Below are positions 26,229 to 34,180 of a DNA stretch of 64,000 nt, one piece after another. The DNA is from Streptomyces sp. NRRL F-525. GTDB taxonomy: Bacteria > Actinomycetota > Actinomycetes > Streptomycetales > Streptomycetaceae. The position numbers were made by a program, and so were the translations under genes. Under the pieces are notes generated by a model. That model had not been told where the DNA came from. It saw only the letters and a list, made by a program, of their open reading frames with translations, and did no database searches. How positions within the stretch are numbered: position 1 is the stretch's first letter; each line of letters opens with the position of its first letter. The stretch lies in assembly GCF_000716605.1 (NCBI RefSeq), contig NZ_JNXE01000037.1, forward strand, positions 39,958 to 103,957. Reading direction: 5' to 3'.

Positions 26229-26738
26229 GTGTCAAAGCCGCTCAGTCTTCCTTTCGACCCCATCGCCCGCGCCGACGAACACTGGAAACAGCGCTGGGGA
26301 AACGTGCCGTCCATGGCCGCCATCACCTCGATCATGCGGGCGCAGCAGATCCTGCTCGCCGAGGTCGACGCGGTCGTCAAGCCGTACGGACTGACCTTCG
26401 CGCGTTACGAGGCACTCGTTCTCCTCACCTTCTCCAAGGCGGGCGAGCTGCCGATGTCCAAGATCGGCGAGCGGCTCATGGTGCACCCCACGTCGGTGAC
26501 GAACACCGTGGACCGGCTGGCGAAGTCCGGTCTCGTCGCCCGGCGCCCCAACCCCAACGACGGCCGCGGCACCCTCGCCTCCATCACCGACAAGGGCCGC
26601 GAGGTCTGCGACGCGGCCACCCGCGACCTGATGGAGATGGACTTCGGGCTGAGTGCCTACGACGCCGAGGAGTGCGGGGAGATCTTCGCGATGCTGCGGC
26701 CGCTGAGGGTCGCCGCGGCGGACTTCGACGAGGAGTGA
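26229..26738 (+). CDS. MarR family transcriptional regulator
   Basis: 169-residue winged-helix protein from GTG 26229. The helix-turn-helix covers LPMSKIGERLMVHPTSVTNTVDRLAKSGLV, followed by the wing RRPNPNDGRGTLASITDKGREV. It sits 57 bp upstream of a DUF3817 gene and near icmA; the target is unknown. A 174-bp gap separates it from the GH6 gene. Confidence 0.9.
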   Translation: MSKPLSLPFDPIARADEHWKQRWGNVPSMAAITSIMRAQQILLAEVDAVVKPYGLTFARYEALVLLTFSKAGELPMSKIGERLMVHPTSVTNTVDRLAKSGLVARRPNPNDGRGTLASITDKGREVCDAATRDLMEMDFGLSAYDAEECGEIFAMLRPLRVAAADFDEE

Positions 26739-26794
26739 GCCGGGCCGCCGACCCGGGGAAAGATCGCCCGGAACGGGTGGTTACGCTCGTCCTC

Positions 26795-27133
26795 ATGAAA
26801 AAGAGCGTGTTCACCCGCTACCGCGTTTTGGCGTACACCACGGGTGTGCTGCTGGTCCTGCTCTGCCTGAGCATGATCGCCAAGTACCTCCTGAAGATCG
26901 ACGGCGCCGGGAGCTTCACCGAGGTCGTCGCGATCGCGCACGGCTGGCTCTACGTCGTCTACCTCCTCTTCGCCTTCGACCTGGGCTCCAAGGCGAAGTG
27001 GCCGGTCGGCAAGCAGCTGTGGGTGCTCCTCGCGGGCACGATCCCGACGGCCGCGTTCTTCGTCGAGCGGAAGATCAGCCACGAGCTGGAGGGCCGCTTC
27101 GCCGAGCCGGCCCCGGTCGCCGCGAAGGTCTGA
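26795..27133 (+). CDS. DUF3817 membrane protein
   Basis: 112-residue protein with about three membrane helices, starting MKKSVFTRYRVLAYTTGVLLVLLC. The conserved GWLYVVYLLFAFDLGSKAKWPVG and GTIPTAAFFVERKISHEL mark it as DUF3817, a paralogue of the protein at 18702-19052. No strong ribosome-binding site precedes the ATG. Placement after a MarR gene matches frequent marR-DUF3817 pairs in actinomycetes. Confidence 0.85.
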   Translation: MKKSVFTRYRVLAYTTGVLLVLLCLSMIAKYLLKIDGAGSFTEVVAIAHGWLYVVYLLFAFDLGSKAKWPVGKQLWVLLAGTIPTAAFFVERKISHELEGRFAEPAPVAAKV

Positions 27134-27185
27134 GCCGCACCGCTTCCACCGCCGTACGGGTCGCGTACGGCGGTCAGCCATCGAC

Positions 27186-27209
27186 ATTTACTAGGACGTC
27201 CTAGTAAAT
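27186..27209. promoter_or_regulatory. Perfect 24-bp palindrome upstream of icmA
   Basis: ATTTACTAGGAC followed immediately by its exact reverse complement, ending 8 nt before the icmA ATG and adjoining its ribosome-binding site (GAAGG). This is most likely an operator for a dimeric regulator such as a TetR protein. The encoded candidates nearby are the MarR at 26229 and the TetR at 28933. Confidence 0.8.
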
Positions 27210-27217
27210 TCGAAGGT

Positions 27218-28918
27218 ATGGACGCTGACGCCATCGCAGAGGGCCGCCGACGCTGGCAGGCCCGGTTCGACGCCGCACGCACGCGTGAGGCCGATTTCAC
27301 CACGCTCTCGGGGGATGCCGTGGAGCCGGTGTACGGGCCTCGCCCCGGGGACACGTACGACGGCTTCGAGCGGATCGGATGGCCCGGCGAGTACCCCTAC
27401 ACGCGCGGGCTGCACGCCACGGGCTACCGGGGGCGCACCTGGACGATCCGGCAGTTCGCCGGGTTCGGGAACGCCGAGCAGACCAACGAGCGGTACAAGA
27501 AGATCCTGGCCAACGGCGGCGGAGGCCTCTCGGTGGCCTTCGACATGCCGACCCTGATGGGCCGCGACTCCGACGACCCGCGCTCGCTCGGCGAGGTCGG
27601 GCACTGCGGGGTCGCCATCGACTCCGCGGCCGACATGGAGGTCCTCTTCAAGGACATCCCGCTCGGCGATGTGACGACATCGATGACGATCAGCGGACCG
27701 GCCGTCCCGGTCTTCTGCATGTACCTGGTGGCGGCCGAGCGGCAGGGTGTGGACCCCTCCGTCCTCAACGGCACGCTCCAGACGGACATCTTCAAGGAGT
27801 ACATCGCCCAGAAGGAGTGGCTCTTCCAGCCCGAGCCGCACCTGCGCCTCATCGGCGACCTCATGGAGTACTGCGCGACCGGCATCCGCAACTACAAGCC
27901 GCTGTCCGTCTCCGGCTACCACATCCGCGAGGCCGGCTCCACGGCCGCGCAGGAGCTGGCGTACACGCTGGCGGACGGCTTCGGGTACGTCGAACTCGGC
28001 CTGTCCCGAGGCATGGACGTGGACGTCTTCGCGCCCGGCCTGTCCTTCTTCTTCGACGCGCACGTCGACTTCTTCGAGGAGATCGCCAAGTTCCGCGCGG
28101 CGCGCAGGATTTGGGCCCGCTGGATGCGGGACGTCTACGGCGCGAAGTCCGAGAAGGCCCAGTGGCTGCGCTTCCACACCCAGACCGCCGGCGTCTCGCT
28201 GACCGCGCAGCAGCCGTACAACAACGTGGTCCGTACGGCAGTCGAGGCACTGGCGGCCGTCCTCGGCGGGACCAACTCGCTCCACACCAACGCCCTGGAC
28301 GAGACCCTCGCGCTGCCGAGCGAGCAGGCGGCGGAGATCGCGCTGCGCACGCAGCAAGTGCTGATGGAGGAGACCGGGGTCGCCAACGTCGCGGATCCGC
28401 TGGGCGGTTCGTGGTACGTCGAGCAGCTCACCGACCGGATCGAGGCGGACGCCGAGAAGATCTTCGAGCAGATCAGGGAGCGCGGACTGCGGGCCCACCC
28501 GGACGGACAGCACCCGATCGGGCCGATCACCTCCGGCATCCTGCGCGGCATCGAGGACGGCTGGTTCACCGGCGAGATCGCCGAGGCCGCGTTCCAGTAC
28601 CAGCGGTCCGTCGAGAAGGGCGACAAGCGGGTCGTCGGCGTCAACGTCCACCACGGCTCCGTCACCGGCGACCTGGAGATCCTGCGCGTCAGCCACGAGG
28701 TGGAGCGCGACCAGGTCCGGGAGTTGGGCACGCGCAAGGGCGCACGGGACGAGGCGGCCGTAGGAGCCGCTCTGGACGCGATGCTCGCGGCGGCGCGGGA
28801 CGGGTCGAACATGATCGGGCCGATGCTGGACGCGGCGCGGGCGGAGGCGACGCTGGGGGAGATCTGCGGGGTGCTGCGGGACGAGTGGGGGGTCTACACG
28901 GAGCCTGCCGGGTTCTAG
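27218..28918 (+). CDS. icmA: Isobutyryl-CoA mutase large subunit IcmA
   Basis: 566-residue coenzyme B12-dependent mutase large subunit, interconverting isobutyryl-CoA and n-butyryl-CoA between valine degradation and butyrate-derived polyketide precursors. Length equals that reported for S. cinnamonensis IcmA. The substrate-determining positions are Phe80 (TIRQF) and Gln198 (YIAQKE), the isobutyryl-CoA mutase pair, rather than Tyr/Arg of methylmalonyl-CoA mutase. There is no B12-binding domain on the chain, so a separate small subunit (icmB) is needed; none is seen in the window. The upstream 24-bp palindrome suggests tight control. Stops 14 bp from the convergent TetR gene. Confidence 0.96.
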   Translation: MDADAIAEGRRRWQARFDAARTREADFTTLSGDAVEPVYGPRPGDTYDGFERIGWPGEYPYTRGLHATGYRGRTWTIRQFAGFGNAEQTNERYKKILANGGGGLSVAFDMPTLMGRDSDDPRSLGEVGHCGVAIDSAADMEVLFKDIPLGDVTTSMTISGPAVPVFCMYLVAAERQGVDPSVLNGTLQTDIFKEYIAQKEWLFQPEPHLRLIGDLMEYCATGIRNYKPLSVSGYHIREAGSTAAQELAYTLADGFGYVELGLSRGMDVDVFAPGLSFFFDAHVDFFEEIAKFRAARRIWARWMRDVYGAKSEKAQWLRFHTQTAGVSLTAQQPYNNVVRTAVEALAAVLGGTNSLHTNALDETLALPSEQAAEIALRTQQVLMEETGVANVADPLGGSWYVEQLTDRIEADAEKIFEQIRERGLRAHPDGQHPIGPITSGILRGIEDGWFTGEIAEAAFQYQRSVEKGDKRVVGVNVHHGSVTGDLEILRVSHEVERDQVRELGTRKGARDEAAVGAALDAMLAAARDGSNMIGPMLDAARAEATLGEICGVLRDEWGVYTEPAGF

Positions 28919-28932
28919 GGCCGCTTCTTCGT

Positions 28933-29559
28933 CTACGTGCCGCTGAGCGACGTCAGGCCCAGCAGCAGGACCTGGGTGAAGCTGTGGACCCAGCGTTCGT
29001 CGGCCGGTTCGGCGCTCACCAGGGTGCGGTGGACCACCGCGCCCGCCACCACGTCGAAGATGAGGTCGGCCGTGCGGGCGGCTTCCTCCGGGTCGGTTTC
29101 CGGGGGGAGTTCGCCGCGGGCCTGGGCGCGTGCCCTGCCCTCCAGGACCAGGCATTTCTGGCGGTCCACGATCGACTCGCGGATGCGGTCCCGCAGGGCG
29201 TCGTCGCGGATGGACTCCGCCACCACCGCCATCAGGCCGCTCTTGGCCTCCGGGCGGGCCAGGATCGCGGCGAACTGGAGGACCACGCCCTCGATGTCGG
29301 CGGCGAGGCTGCCGCGGTCGGGGAGTTCCAGCTCGTCGAAGAGCGCCGCCACCGCGTCGACGACCAGCTCGTTCTTGCCTGCCCAGCGGCGGTAGAGGGT
29401 CGTTTTCGCAACCCCCGCGCGCGTGGCCACGTCTCCCAACGTGAGCTTGGACCAGCCGAGTTCGACCAGCGCCTCCCGGGTCGCCGCCAGGATCGCGGTG
29501 TCCGCGGTGGTGCTGCGGGGGCGTCCCGCGGCGCGTGGGGCGGGAGTGCTGCTCTGCAT
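28933..29559 (-). CDS. TetR family transcriptional regulator
   Basis: 208 residues. The N-terminal domain has the recognition region LTLGDVATRAGVAKTTLYRRW at about residues 39-59; a C-terminal TetR_C-type ligand domain follows. It is convergent with icmA and divergent from the thioredoxin/TPR gene. A dyad at 29643-29659 is a candidate autoregulatory site. It could also be the reader of the icmA palindrome, although the two sequences differ. Confidence 0.9.
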   Translation of the reverse strand: MQSSTPAPRAAGRPRSTTADTAILAATREALVELGWSKLTLGDVATRAGVAKTTLYRRWAGKNELVVDAVAALFDELELPDRGSLAADIEGVVLQFAAILARPEAKSGLMAVVAESIRDDALRDRIRESIVDRQKCLVLEGRARAQARGELPPETDPEEAARTADLIFDVVAGAVVHRTLVSAEPADERWVHSFTQVLLLGLTSLSGT

Positions 29560-29642
29560 CCCTTGACCATAACCGGCGGTTCCTGTGGTGCAGTGAGGGA
29601 GATCACCGGGTATCGGTATCCGGGAAGGGGCCCGTGCTATTA

Positions 29643-29659
29643 CGCTACGGGTCGTAGCG
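29643..29659. promoter_or_regulatory. Inverted repeat, candidate TetR operator
   Basis: CGCTACG-GGT-CGTAGCG is a perfect 7-bp dyad with a 3-bp centre, located between the divergent TetR gene (start 29559) and the thioredoxin-domain gene (start 29784). Size and symmetry suit a TetR dimer. Confidence 0.6.
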
Positions 29660-29783
29660 AAACCACGGGCGCGGGGTGGGGACCCGGCGCCGAACAGCTC
29701 GCGGCAGACTCACAACAGACTTGCGGCAGACCGGCTTTCACAACGCTTTTCATTCACACGCGCGGACGGGGGAGGATAGACGC

Positions 29784-30761
29784 ATGCAGCCACGGAACAT
29801 GTCCATGAGCGGAGTCGTCGACCTCGCCGCGGTGAAGGCGGCCCAGGAGGCCAAGGTCAAGGCGGAGCAGGCGCGCGCCGAGACCGCCAGGCAGGGCGGC
29901 GGCGGTGCCGTCTCCCCGGCCGACCTGGTGATCGACGTAGATGAGGCGGGGTTCGAGAGCGAGGTCCTGCAGCGGTCCACCGAGGTCCCGGTCGTCATCG
30001 ACTTCTGGGCCGAGTGGTGCGAGCCGTGCAAGCAGCTGAGCCCGCTCCTGGAGCGGCTCGCGCTTGATTACAACGGGCGCTTCGTCCTTGCCAGGATCGA
30101 CGTCGACGCCAATCAGATGCTGATGCAGCAGTTCGGGGTGCAGGGCATTCCGGCCGTCTTCGCGGTGGTCGCCGGCCAGGCGCTCCCGCTCTTCCAGGGA
30201 GCCGCCGCCGAGCCGCAGATCCGGCAGACCCTCGACCAGTTGATCCAGGTCGCCGAGCAGCGCTTCGGCCTGACCGGTCTCGACGTCGACCCCGACGCCG
30301 CGCCGGGCGACCGTCCCGAGGCCGTCGCCGAGGTGCCGGCGGGACCGTACGACGCGCTGCTCGAAGCCGCCGTACAGGCCCTGGACGCGGGGGACTTCGG
30401 CGGGGCCGTACAGGCCTACAAGAACGTGCTGAGCGACGACCCGGGCAACTCCGAGGCCAAACTGGGGCTCGCCCAGGCCGAGTTGCTGCACCGTGTCTCG
30501 ACGCTCGACCCGCAGCAGGTGCGCACCGAGGCCGCCGAGAAGCCGGGTGACGTGCCCGCGCAGATCGCCGCCGCCGACCTGGATCTGGTGGGCGGCCATG
30601 TCGAGGACGCCTTCAGCCGGCTGATCGACACCGTGCGGCGCACGGTGGGTGACGACCGGGACGCCGTACGGCTGCGGCTGTTGGAGCTGTTCGAGGTCGT
30701 CGGGGCCGATGACCCCAGGGTGACGGCGGCCCGGCGGGCGCTGGCGCGGGCGCTGTTCTGA
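29784..30761 (+). CDS. Thioredoxin-domain protein with TPR-like C-terminus (YbbN/CnoX type)
   Basis: 325 residues from the ATG at 29784 preceded by GGGGGAGG. A charged helical leader (about 12-45) is followed by a thioredoxin domain with an intact Cys79-Glu-Pro-Cys82 site in FWAEWCEPCKQ, then a TPR-like region (about 180-325) containing AVQALDAGDFGGAVQAYKNVL. The architecture matches YbbN (CnoX), a chaperone-type holdase, although the E. coli protein has a redox-dead motif while this one keeps CxxC. Corresponds by position to SCO5419. Confidence 0.9.
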   Translation: MQPRNMSMSGVVDLAAVKAAQEAKVKAEQARAETARQGGGGAVSPADLVIDVDEAGFESEVLQRSTEVPVVIDFWAEWCEPCKQLSPLLERLALDYNGRFVLARIDVDANQMLMQQFGVQGIPAVFAVVAGQALPLFQGAAAEPQIRQTLDQLIQVAEQRFGLTGLDVDPDAAPGDRPEAVAEVPAGPYDALLEAAVQALDAGDFGGAVQAYKNVLSDDPGNSEAKLGLAQAELLHRVSTLDPQQVRTEAAEKPGDVPAQIAAADLDLVGGHVEDAFSRLIDTVRRTVGDDRDAVRLRLLELFEVVGADDPRVTAARRALARALF

Positions 30762-31406
30762 GCGGGGCGCGGGGCCGGTTCTGACCAGTCGGTAAACCTC
30801 GTGACCTGTGTTGCCGGAGTGAAAGATTTGCCGACGGAGTGTCACTGCGGCCGCGCTTTACCAAATCTTGGTAATCGCGGCCGCTGTTACTTGGAGTAAG
30901 TCGAGGCTGTTGATCTGTCGGATTCCGTCCGAATGTCAACTGATTTGTCCTGGCCCACGATGACACCCAGCGTCGTCGACCGATACCGGCGGGTCGTTGT
31001 TCGGTTATCCGGCCGTTACTACCCAGTAACGAAGCCCCTTGTGCGGGCGGCGAGAATGCACCACGATCGGCGACGCTCGGTCCATTTCCGTACCCCGACA
31101 GCCGGTCGGGCGGACGGAGTTTCCTGGGTCCCCACCGAGTAGAGCCGGAACAATGGAGTCGGCTCTTGGGCAGGGGGGTCTTCGCCGTACGGCGGAGCCT
31201 GTCCAGCAAGGTTGTGCGTGATGTGCGTCAGGCGCGACCAGTGGTTGTCGCTCGGGGGTGATCGCCGGTGATCGGTGCGCGGTTCGCGCCTCCGAGGACG
31301 GGCGCTCCCCTTCCCGAGGACGTAGCACTTCTCCCATCCCTGCCCGGCTGAGCCGCCAACTGGGGGCAGTCAGGGCCAGGAGATGTACGTCCGAGAAGGA
31401 GGAAAT
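30762..31406. other. 645-bp intergenic region with nested palindrome
   Basis: No convincing gene on either strand; short open frames here lack ribosome-binding sites and consistent codon bias. The region is less GC-rich than its surroundings in its first half and contains a 38-bp nested dyad (30847-30884) and a smaller one (GTTACT-ACCC-AGTAAC near 31015). The last ~300 bp lead into the AAGGAGG site of the secreted-protein gene and probably carry its promoter and a long 5' leader. Confidence 0.6.
30847..30884. promoter_or_regulatory. 38-bp nested palindrome
   Basis: Outer arms GCGGCCGCG (30847-30855) and CGCGGCCGC (30876-30884) enclose an inner dyad TTACCAA-ATC-TTGGTAA (30858-30874). The hairpin begins 85 bp after the thioredoxin-domain gene. 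It may be a terminator, but the AT-rich inner dyad also looks like a protein-binding site. Confidence 0.6.
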
Positions 31407-32036
31407 ATGGAGTCCCAGGTGCGTGGCGGGACGAGATGGAAGCGCTTCGCTGTGGTCATGGTGCCCAGCGTCGCCGCTACGGCGTGTATAGGTGTGGCCC
31501 TCGCGCAGGGTGCCCTTGCCGCGTCGTTCAGCGTTTCGGGTCAGTCTTTCAAGGTGACGGCGGACAAGCTCGTCGGCACGGGCTTCGCGCAGTACGGAGC
31601 CATCGACTCGGGGTACAACCTCGACGGCACGAAGACGGCGCACCCGGTCGCGGTGTCGTCGTTCAGCAGTGCCGAGATCACGAACATGTGCCAGTCCGTG
31701 GTCACCCCGAACATCCCGCTGCTCGGCTCGGTGAGTCTGACGCTGAAGGCGGGCGGTGACGGCACCCCGGTCGAGGCTGACAATCTCTACATCGACGTCG
31801 ACAACCTCCAGGCCGACGCGACGTTCGAGAACATCCGGATCGGTGTGGCCGGCAAGGACCTCAAGGGTCCCGGCATCAGGAGCGGCGACGCCGCGAACCC
31901 GTTCGGATTCGGTCAGGACGCCGACAAGGCGACCCTGGTCGGAGTCAAGCAGACGGCGTGGGCGACCACCGCGGGGACCTTCAAGCTCAGTGGGCTGAAG
32001 ATGTCGCTGTCGGCGGGCACCCACGAGTGCTACTAG
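31407..32036 (+). CDS. Secreted protein of DUF6230 type
   Basis: 209-residue exported protein with an ideal AAGGAGG at 31396-31402. A signal sequence (KRFAVVMVPSVAATACIGVALAQGALAAS) probably cleaves near residue 40. The mature part is Ser/Thr/Gly-rich and beta-like, with two Cys (NMCQS and the penultimate HECY) that may pair outside the cell. I recognise it as the family annotated DUF6230, regularly followed by a DUF6114 membrane protein as here. Function unknown; an envelope or spore-surface role is only a guess. Confidence 0.82.
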   Translation: MESQVRGGTRWKRFAVVMVPSVAATACIGVALAQGALAASFSVSGQSFKVTADKLVGTGFAQYGAIDSGYNLDGTKTAHPVAVSSFSSAEITNMCQSVVTPNIPLLGSVSLTLKAGGDGTPVEADNLYIDVDNLQADATFENIRIGVAGKDLKGPGIRSGDAANPFGFGQDADKATLVGVKQTAWATTAGTFKLSGLKMSLSAGTHECY

Positions 32037-32048
32037 GCACTTGACGGC

Positions 32049-32077
32049 GGGCGGGGGAGCCGGTGGCGCCCCCGCCC
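32049..32077 (+). terminator. Hairpin between DUF6230 and DUF6114 genes
   Basis: GGGCGGGGG (32049-32057) pairs perfectly with CCCCCGCCC (32069-32077), 12 nt after the upstream stop. It could terminate or attenuate so that the secreted protein is made in excess over the downstream membrane protein. Confidence 0.6.
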
Positions 32078-32153
32078 GTCCACCTTCCACCAGCGCCTTC
32101 ACACAAGGTGCGACTCTCCACCACAGCAACGCCGTACCAGGGAGCTGTTTTCC

Positions 32154-32768
32154 ATGAGCGCCGAGACTCCTGCCGCATCCGGTCAGTTCACCCACCGGAG
32201 GGTGCAGTTTCGTGCCTGGCGTGGCACGAGGCCGTTCTGGGCCGGTCTGTTCGTCATGCTCGGCGGACTCCCGATCGCCTACTTCCCGTACGCGCATCTC
32301 CAGATCGGGCATCTGACGCTGGCGATGGCCACCACCGCGGGCGCCGGGTCCCTGATCATCGGCGTACTGCTGGTAGTCCTGGGCTTCAGCCTCTGGTTTC
32401 AGAAGCACGTCCGCACGTTCGCGGGTGTCGCGGCGATCCTGCTGGCGCTGGTGTCCATCCCTGTGTCCAACCTCGGCGGCTTCCTGATCGGCTTCCTCCT
32501 CGCCATGGTCGGCGGGGCACTGGCCGTGTCGTGGGCGCCGGGCGCACCGCCGGAGCCGCAGGCGCTGCAGGACGTCGCACAGGGAGAGGGCGGCGCCCCC
32601 GCCGCGGCCACGCCGTACGAGGCCGCGCCGCACGACTCCGCGTCGTACTACGCCAAGCCCCAGGAGCCCGCGCCGTACGAGTCCGCCGAGGGTACGGGCG
32701 AGCCGAACGATCTGTCAGGAACGAGCCCGGTGAACAACGGGGCGAACGGGAGGCACAGTGCCGGCTGA
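32154..32768 (+). CDS. DUF6114-type membrane protein
   Basis: 204-residue protein with about four membrane helices (roughly residues 27-130: FWAGLFVMLGGLPIAYFPYA, TLAMATTAGAGSLIIGVLLV, VAAILLALVSIPVSNLGGFL, LAMVGGALAVSW). A Pro/Ala/Glu/Tyr-rich cytosolic or periplasmic tail has repeated PYE and SAYY-like elements. The N-terminus QFRAWRGTRPFWAGLF is typical of the family. It overlaps the next gene by 11 nt, so the three are an operon. Function unknown. Confidence 0.82.
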   Translation: MSAETPAASGQFTHRRVQFRAWRGTRPFWAGLFVMLGGLPIAYFPYAHLQIGHLTLAMATTAGAGSLIIGVLLVVLGFSLWFQKHVRTFAGVAAILLALVSIPVSNLGGFLIGFLLAMVGGALAVSWAPGAPPEPQALQDVAQGEGGAPAAATPYEAAPHDSASYYAKPQEPAPYESAEGTGEPNDLSGTSPVNNGANGRHSAG

Positions 32769-34080
32769 CGAGGTGACCCACGGGACTGATGTGGACGAGT
32801 CCCGTGTGAGAACCGGGCCGCGGCATGCGGCACCCAAGAAGCCGCTGTTCACCAGGTTCCACATGCCCGCCGGCAAGGCGATAGCCACGGTGGCGATGCC
32901 GACCGCCGTGATCATGGGGTTCGGGTTCACGTCCTCGCTCGCCCTCGCCGACAACGGATCGACGACCTCGCCGTCGTCGAAGAGCCTGACGGCCGACGAG
33001 TACAAGGACTGTGTCGCCGCCCTCGCCGGGACGACGGCGAGCCCTTCGGCGACGCCGTCCACCAGTGCCAGCGAGTCCGCGGACTCCTCCACGGACGAGG
33101 CGACTCCGTCGGCGTCCGCCACGAAGGACACCGACTCGGGCAAGGCATCTTCCGATTCGTCGGATTCAGGTTCCGACGACAAGGCCGCCACGCCCACGCC
33201 GTCCGCGTCCGCGAGCAAGTCGGCGGACACGAGCGGTTCGTCGAGCGGCACCGCCACCGCGACGCCCTCCGCGTCCGCGAGCAGCGGCAACCTGCTGGAC
33301 ACCATCGGCGACGCCATCACCGGGATCCTCACCGGCGGTTCGTCGAGCTCCGACTCCACGGCGAGCGCCACCCCGACGCCGACCGCGTCCGCCTCGGCGA
33401 GCGCCACGAAGGACGCGTCCTCGGACGGGTCCTCCAGCGGGTCCGACACCGTCAAGGACACGACGAAGAAGGTCACCGACACGGTGAACGACACCGTGAA
33501 GGACACGACCGACACGGCGTCCAAGGCGGCCGAGGACACGGCCACCGCGACCGCTTCGGCCACGGCCACCCCGAGCCCGTCCGCGAGCGCGAGCACCGAC
33601 ACCTCGGACTGCCCGGTCGCCACGGACGACACCAGCGGCGTCGACAACAAGGTGCTGCTGCCGGACGATCCCTGGTACCTGAACGCGAGTTCGCTGCTCC
33701 TCAAGGGCGCCGACTACCAGGGCGTCGTCGAGGTGAAGACGGCCGACGGCACGGTCAAGAAGGTCCTGAAGTACGTCATCTCCGGCGGCACCGACATCGG
33801 CGACCTGCACCAGACGGTCGACGACAAGCAGTCCGGCAAGACGTACCACGTGCAGGCGGCCTCGGGCTCGACCTCCACGATCCGCGACGGCGACACCGTG
33901 ATGTACACGGAGTCCATCTCGGGCAACCTGTTCGGGCTGATCCCGATCACGTTCGACCCGGACAACCCGCCGCCGCTGAACATCCCGCTGATCTACTTCA
34001 CCAACGTGAAGGTGGTCCAGGCCGGCCAGTTCGGCGGCACGCTGACCGTCCCCGGACTGCACAGCTACCAGACCGACTGA
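32758..34080 (+). CDS. Exported Ser/Thr/Ala-rich stalked protein
   Basis: 440-residue protein from GTG 32758 (GGGAGG upstream). After a ~38-residue cytosolic start, a hydrophobic segment (KAIATVAMPTAVIMGFGFTSSLALA) serves as signal or anchor. Residues ~65-300 are low complexity (Ser, Thr, Ala, Pro, Asp, with ASATPTPTAS-like runs and a VKDTTKKVTDTVNDTVKDTT stretch), suiting an extended cell-wall-spanning stalk. The last ~140 residues form a compact, aromatic-containing domain (PDDPWYLNASSLLLKGADYQG, PLIYFTNVKVVQAGQFGGTL). No sortase motif. I do not recognise the end domain; it shares an operon with DUF6230/DUF6114 genes. Confidence 0.75.
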   Translation: MPADEVTHGTDVDESRVRTGPRHAAPKKPLFTRFHMPAGKAIATVAMPTAVIMGFGFTSSLALADNGSTTSPSSKSLTADEYKDCVAALAGTTASPSATPSTSASESADSSTDEATPSASATKDTDSGKASSDSSDSGSDDKAATPTPSASASKSADTSGSSSGTATATPSASASSGNLLDTIGDAITGILTGGSSSSDSTASATPTPTASASASATKDASSDGSSSGSDTVKDTTKKVTDTVNDTVKDTTDTASKAAEDTATATASATATPSPSASASTDTSDCPVATDDTSGVDNKVLLPDDPWYLNASSLLLKGADYQGVVEVKTADGTVKKVLKYVISGGTDIGDLHQTVDDKQSGKTYHVQAASGSTSTIRDGDTVMYTESISGNLFGLIPITFDPDNPPPLNIPLIYFTNVKVVQAGQFGGTLTVPGLHSYQTD

Positions 34081-34117
34081 GCGTCCGCACAGGCCCGTTC
34101 GGGAGCCGCGCACAAAC

Positions 34118-34152
34118 TGAGGGCGCCCCCCTTTTCCTGGGGGGCGCCCTCA
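34118..34152. terminator. Strong bidirectional terminator
   Basis: Perfect 14-bp stem TGAGGGCGCCCCCC / GGGGGGCGCCCTCA with a 7-nt loop (TTTTCCT), between convergent transcripts of the stalk-protein operon and pyk. Confidence 0.9.
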
Positions 34153-34180
34153 GCGCCGTACAAGTGCCCTCAGCGGTGCG

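Noticed and set aside
27379..29808. 809-codon plus-strand frame overlapping icmA and the TetR gene
   Set aside because: Alternative frame of icmA running into antisense of the TetR gene; composition artefact.
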